DNA of 64,000 nt from Pseudomonas sp. 5P_3.1_Bac2 (GTDB lineage: Bacteria > Pseudomonadota > Gammaproteobacteria > Pseudomonadales > Pseudomonadaceae): contig NZ_JANLNY010000006.1 in assembly GCF_025465995.1 (NCBI RefSeq), forward strand, positions 806,001-870,000. Direction: 5' to 3'. The notes under the pieces were generated by a model. That model searched no databases and was not told the DNA's origin. It was given only the letters and a program-made list of their open reading frames with translations. The translations under genes and the position numbers were made by a program. Numbering within the stretch: position 1 is the first letter of the stretch; every line of letters starts with the position of its first letter. This document shows positions 63,324 to 64,000 of this stretch, one piece after another.

Positions 63324-63860
63324 TTAGCTGGTTTGTACGCAACTGGGCTTGCCAGCCGAGTACTTAAGACCAGGGCTCACCGCCGCATTAAGTACCTTCA
63401 GCGCACGCGAGCCAATCAGCATAGGAAACTGGAAGTCGCTACGGTCAGTGAGGTTGACCTCGATGGTGTTGAGGTCATCACCGACACACACGTCCATCGC
63501 GACCACTGGCCGCTCGGTGAACTGCTGGGCATCATTATGTTGCCGATCACCGGCACGGCGTTTGATATAGCTCATGCGCACCAGCGGCTTTTCAATGACT
63601 TGTTCGCCCTGCTCATCATCCAAACCCAACTGAAAGCGTACCCACTCGCCTCCGTCGCGTTTAAAGACGTGAATATTCTTCGCGCTCAGTGAAGCTGTCT
63701 CGGCGCCAGTATCCAACTTGGCTGGTAATTGCAGCTGCAGCTCAGGCAGGTGCACATACTCGTGCAAACCGAGAATCTGCGGATCGTTGTTCTCTGCGTC
63801 GGCCGCTAATGCACTGATGGGCAAAAGCGCGGTAATAGCGCTCAGCCACAGAACCTTCAT
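63324..63860 (-). CDS. Exported retropepsin-like (ATP-dependent zinc protease-family) protein
   Basis: Start at 63860; 178 residues. A signal peptide (ending ISALAAD) precedes the retropepsin-like domain with AKLDTGAETASLSA (catalytic Asp50), a substrate-binding strand region and MLIGSRALK near the end. The family is named after a homologue near rimK, though most members lack ATP-binding parts. It should act in the periplasm, and its target is unknown. Confidence 0.87.
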   Translation of the reverse strand: MKVLWLSAITALLPISALAADAENNDPQILGLHEYVHLPELQLQLPAKLDTGAETASLSAKNIHVFKRDGGEWVRFQLGLDDEQGEQVIEKPLVRMSYIKRRAGDRQHNDAQQFTERPVVAMDVCVGDDLNTIEVNLTDRSDFQFPMLIGSRALKVLNAAVSPGLKYSAGKPSCVQTS

Positions 63861-64000
63861 TGAGCCACCGAAAAAATTGACTGGACCGGGTAGAGCAAAC
63901 ACAGGCAAAACTCCTATTAATCACCAGGGAGAAAGGCTAACCCTCTGGGCTTAAAACAAACTTAAAAGAGCTAAAAGCACAAAGCCCGACAACTGCTTGT

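Noticed and set aside
1..64000. CRISPR arrays, tRNA and rRNA genes, phage attachment sites
   Set aside because: No regularly spaced direct repeats, cloverleaf sequences or rRNA-like stretches were noticed by eye.

Overview
The window is a stretch of Pseudomonas chromosome. The basis is gene content and order rather than composition: a complete mexS-mexT-mexEF-oprN locus, colRS with the warA-type methyltransferase, an AmpDh3-type amidase and a pvrSR-rcsCB-like signalling block all occur with near-typical sequences. Most genes lie on the minus strand in long overlapping operons. No rRNA, tRNA or CRISPR array was seen.

Region 1 (1-2.5 kb): the start of an AraC-type regulator, a small P-loop kinase, and the 5' half of an IS66-family element (tnpA, broken tnpB, no tnpC).

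Region 2 (2.5-24.5 kb): an organosulfur and organic-amine scavenging island. It holds a peptide-type ABC transporter with a fused double ATPase, two TonB-dependent receptors, a class II aldolase, a 2-hydroxyacid dehydrogenase, an acyl-CoA-dehydrogenase-like flavoprotein, two SsuA-like binding proteins without their own permease or ATPase, two flavin-dependent (LLM) monooxygenases, an exported RidA, an exported flavin amine oxidase and a LysR regulator. Several transcripts have unusual leaders. One encodes a 17-residue peptide with three cysteines behind a strong ribosome binding site. Three leaders share a box of the form ACCGACCCC...GGYGGAGG, and two of them can pair a leader segment with the ribosome binding site of the downstream gene. 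I read this as a possible cysteine-sensing translational attenuation system; this is inference.

Region 3 (24.5-34 kb): a patchwork of intact and decayed genes: a GNAT pseudogene, an M20 dipeptidase, a NUDIX hydrolase, ampDh3, a frameshifted isocitrate lyase/PEP mutase-family gene, an AT-rich MFS gene, the 3' end of an asparagine synthetase gene, and a second MFS gene. An 80-base copy of the amine-oxidase promoter of region 2 sits at 30.2 kb.

Region 4 (34-48.5 kb): a type I secretion operon (substrate, hairpin, ABC ATPase, HlyD adaptor, TolC-type channel) whose probable substrate has no RTX repeats but a long amphipathic N-terminal region. Next to it lie a LuxR-type response regulator, a hybrid kinase with HPt domain, a REC-EAL protein and a second hybrid kinase, in the order known for rcsB-rcsC-pvrR-pvrS. 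Together they look like a biofilm or surface-protein switch.

Region 5 (48.5-57 kb): mexS, divergent mexT, then mexEF-oprN with a palindromic operator before mexE and a clear terminator after oprN.

Region 6 (57-64 kb): warA-like methyltransferase, colS and colR, then a divergent operon of an LtaS-type phosphotransferase, a PAP2 phosphatase and an exported dual-specificity phosphatase, followed by a convergent retropepsin-like protease. Matching ColR-type boxes precede both warA and the LtaS-like gene, which suggests one envelope-modification regulon.
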